A DNA stretch of 64,000 nt, from assembly GCF_004364245.1 (NCBI RefSeq), contig NZ_SOAV01000002.1, positions 658,599 through 722,598 of the forward strand. The letters are read 5' to 3'. Position 1 is the stretch's first letter, and every line of letters starts with the position of its first letter. The notes beneath the pieces are model-generated. The model was not told the origin of the DNA, made no database searches, and saw nothing but the letters and a program-made list of their open reading frames with translations. The stretch comes from Streptomyces sp. BK208. GTDB taxonomy: Bacteria > Actinomycetota > Actinomycetes > Streptomycetales > Streptomycetaceae. The position numbers and the translations under genes are program-made. Positions 63,508-64,000 of this stretch are shown one piece after another.

Positions 63508-64000
63508 CTACGCCTCCCGGCGCACCGAGAAGGCGTACACCGTCTCCGAGCGGAACACCTCGCCCGGCCGCAGCACCGTGCTCGGGAAGTCGGGCCGGTT
63601 CGGCGAGTCGGGAAAGTGCTGGGTCTCCAGCGCGATCCCGTCACCGGGCGCGAAGGGCTCGCCCAGGTGGTCGGCGGTGTAGAGCTGGAGGCCCGGCTCG
63701 GTCGTCGCCACCGTGAGCACCCGCCCCGACGCCGGGTCGTACAGCTCGGCGACCTCCTCGGCGGCGTCGGTCACGCCCTTGTCCAGGACGAAGTTGTGGT
63801 CGTAGCCCGAACCGACCTTGCGCGCCCGCCGGAAGTCGAAGCGCGTGTCCGCCACGTCCTGCGGGTCGCCCGACGGAATCAGACCGGCGTCGACCGGCGT
63901 GATCCGGGAGGCGGCCAGCCGCAGTTCGTGCCCGCCCGCGTGCCCGGAACCGCTCAGGTTGAAGTAGCTGTGGTTCGTCGGGTTCAGCACCGTCGGCGCG
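63508..64000 (-). CDS. galM: Aldose 1-epimerase, second copy, cut by the window end
   Basis: The C-terminal 164 residues of a galactose-mutarotase-family protein; the N-terminal part lies beyond 64000. NPTNHSYFNLSG holds the catalytic-base-region His, SGYDHNFVLDKG the sugar-binding Asp/His, and IALETQHFPDSPNRPDFPS the catalytic Glu. It is similar to but distinct from the exported epimerase at 47085-48233. Whether it has a signal peptide cannot be seen. The stop is TAG at 63508, followed by a terminator. Confidence 0.88.
   Translation of the reverse strand, partial: APTVLNPTNHSYFNLSGSGHAGGHELRLAASRITPVDAGLIPSGDPQDVADTRFDFRRARKVGSGYDHNFVLDKGVTDAAEEVAELYDPASGRVLTVATTEPGLQLYTADHLGEPFAPGDGIALETQHFPDSPNRPDFPSTVLRPGEVFRSETVYAFSVRREA

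Overview
The window is high-GC actinobacterial DNA, almost certainly a Streptomyces chromosome. The evidence is strong GC3 bias, GTG/TTG starts, twin-arginine secreted sugar-binding proteins, a sugar ABC importer with no ATPase of its own, a complete actinobacterial mce operon, and a MatB sequence I recognise as very close to the S. coelicolor enzyme. From memory, the gene order resembles the S. coelicolor SCO2400-SCO2446 region in reverse; this was not checked by a search. I see no tRNA, rRNA, CRISPR array, insertion sequence or prophage.

Layout. (1) 1-4.1 kb: a large secreted subtilase, a shared bidirectional terminator and a 19-residue peptide gene. (2) 4.2-9.5 kb: a malonate module (fused AccD/AccA-type carboxyltransferase, MatB, MatC, divergent MatR) with palindromic operators. 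(3) 10.4-12.0 kb: an IclR regulator and an SMP-30 lactonase. (4) 12.1-16.5 kb: an ImmA/IrrE-like metallopeptidase, two paralogous membrane proteins and an FAD oxidoreductase as one overlapping operon. (5) 16.7-26.1 kb: arabinan use (binding protein and two permeases, GH51 arabinofuranosidase, a GH35-fold protein lacking its catalytic motifs, an Rrf2 regulator, a GH43 arabinanase). (6) 26.1-30.9 kb: a PucR-type regulator and three secreted proteins of unknown function, the last divergent from (7) 31.5-43.9 kb: a 13-gene mce lipid-importer operon (MceG-type ATPase, YrbEA/B, MceA-F, four Mce-associated proteins), followed by a lytic transglycosylase. (8) 45.2-55.6 kb, mostly minus strand: an aminotransferase with a Pro/Ala tail, aldose 1-epimerase, a monosaccharide ABC importer, a TIM-barrel protein of unknown function, a zinc alcohol dehydrogenase and an enolase-superfamily sugar-acid dehydratase. 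(9) 55.8-64 kb: a zinc-ribbon membrane protein, an ATPase/UTRA/GntR regulatory group, a MarR/oxidoreductase pair, Ohr, an EI24 membrane protein, a pyroglutamyl-peptidase-like secreted protein whose active-site Cys is Ser, and a second aldose epimerase cut by the window end.

How the parts fit. Sections 3, 5 and 8 look like one dispersed regulon. A core close to TGTTCGATATnTCG lies before the iclR gene, the arabino-oligosaccharide transporter, the TIM-barrel gene and the dehydratase gene, with a weaker match before the arabinanase. At the three plus-strand sites a second GTYCG element sits exactly 24 nt before TCGAACA. Together the genes could break down arabinan, import the products, and oxidise the free sugar through lactone and acid intermediates in a non-phosphorylative pathway whose aldolase step is not assigned. 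This regulon and the metallopeptidase/membrane-protein/FAD cassette are the best candidates for undescribed biology.
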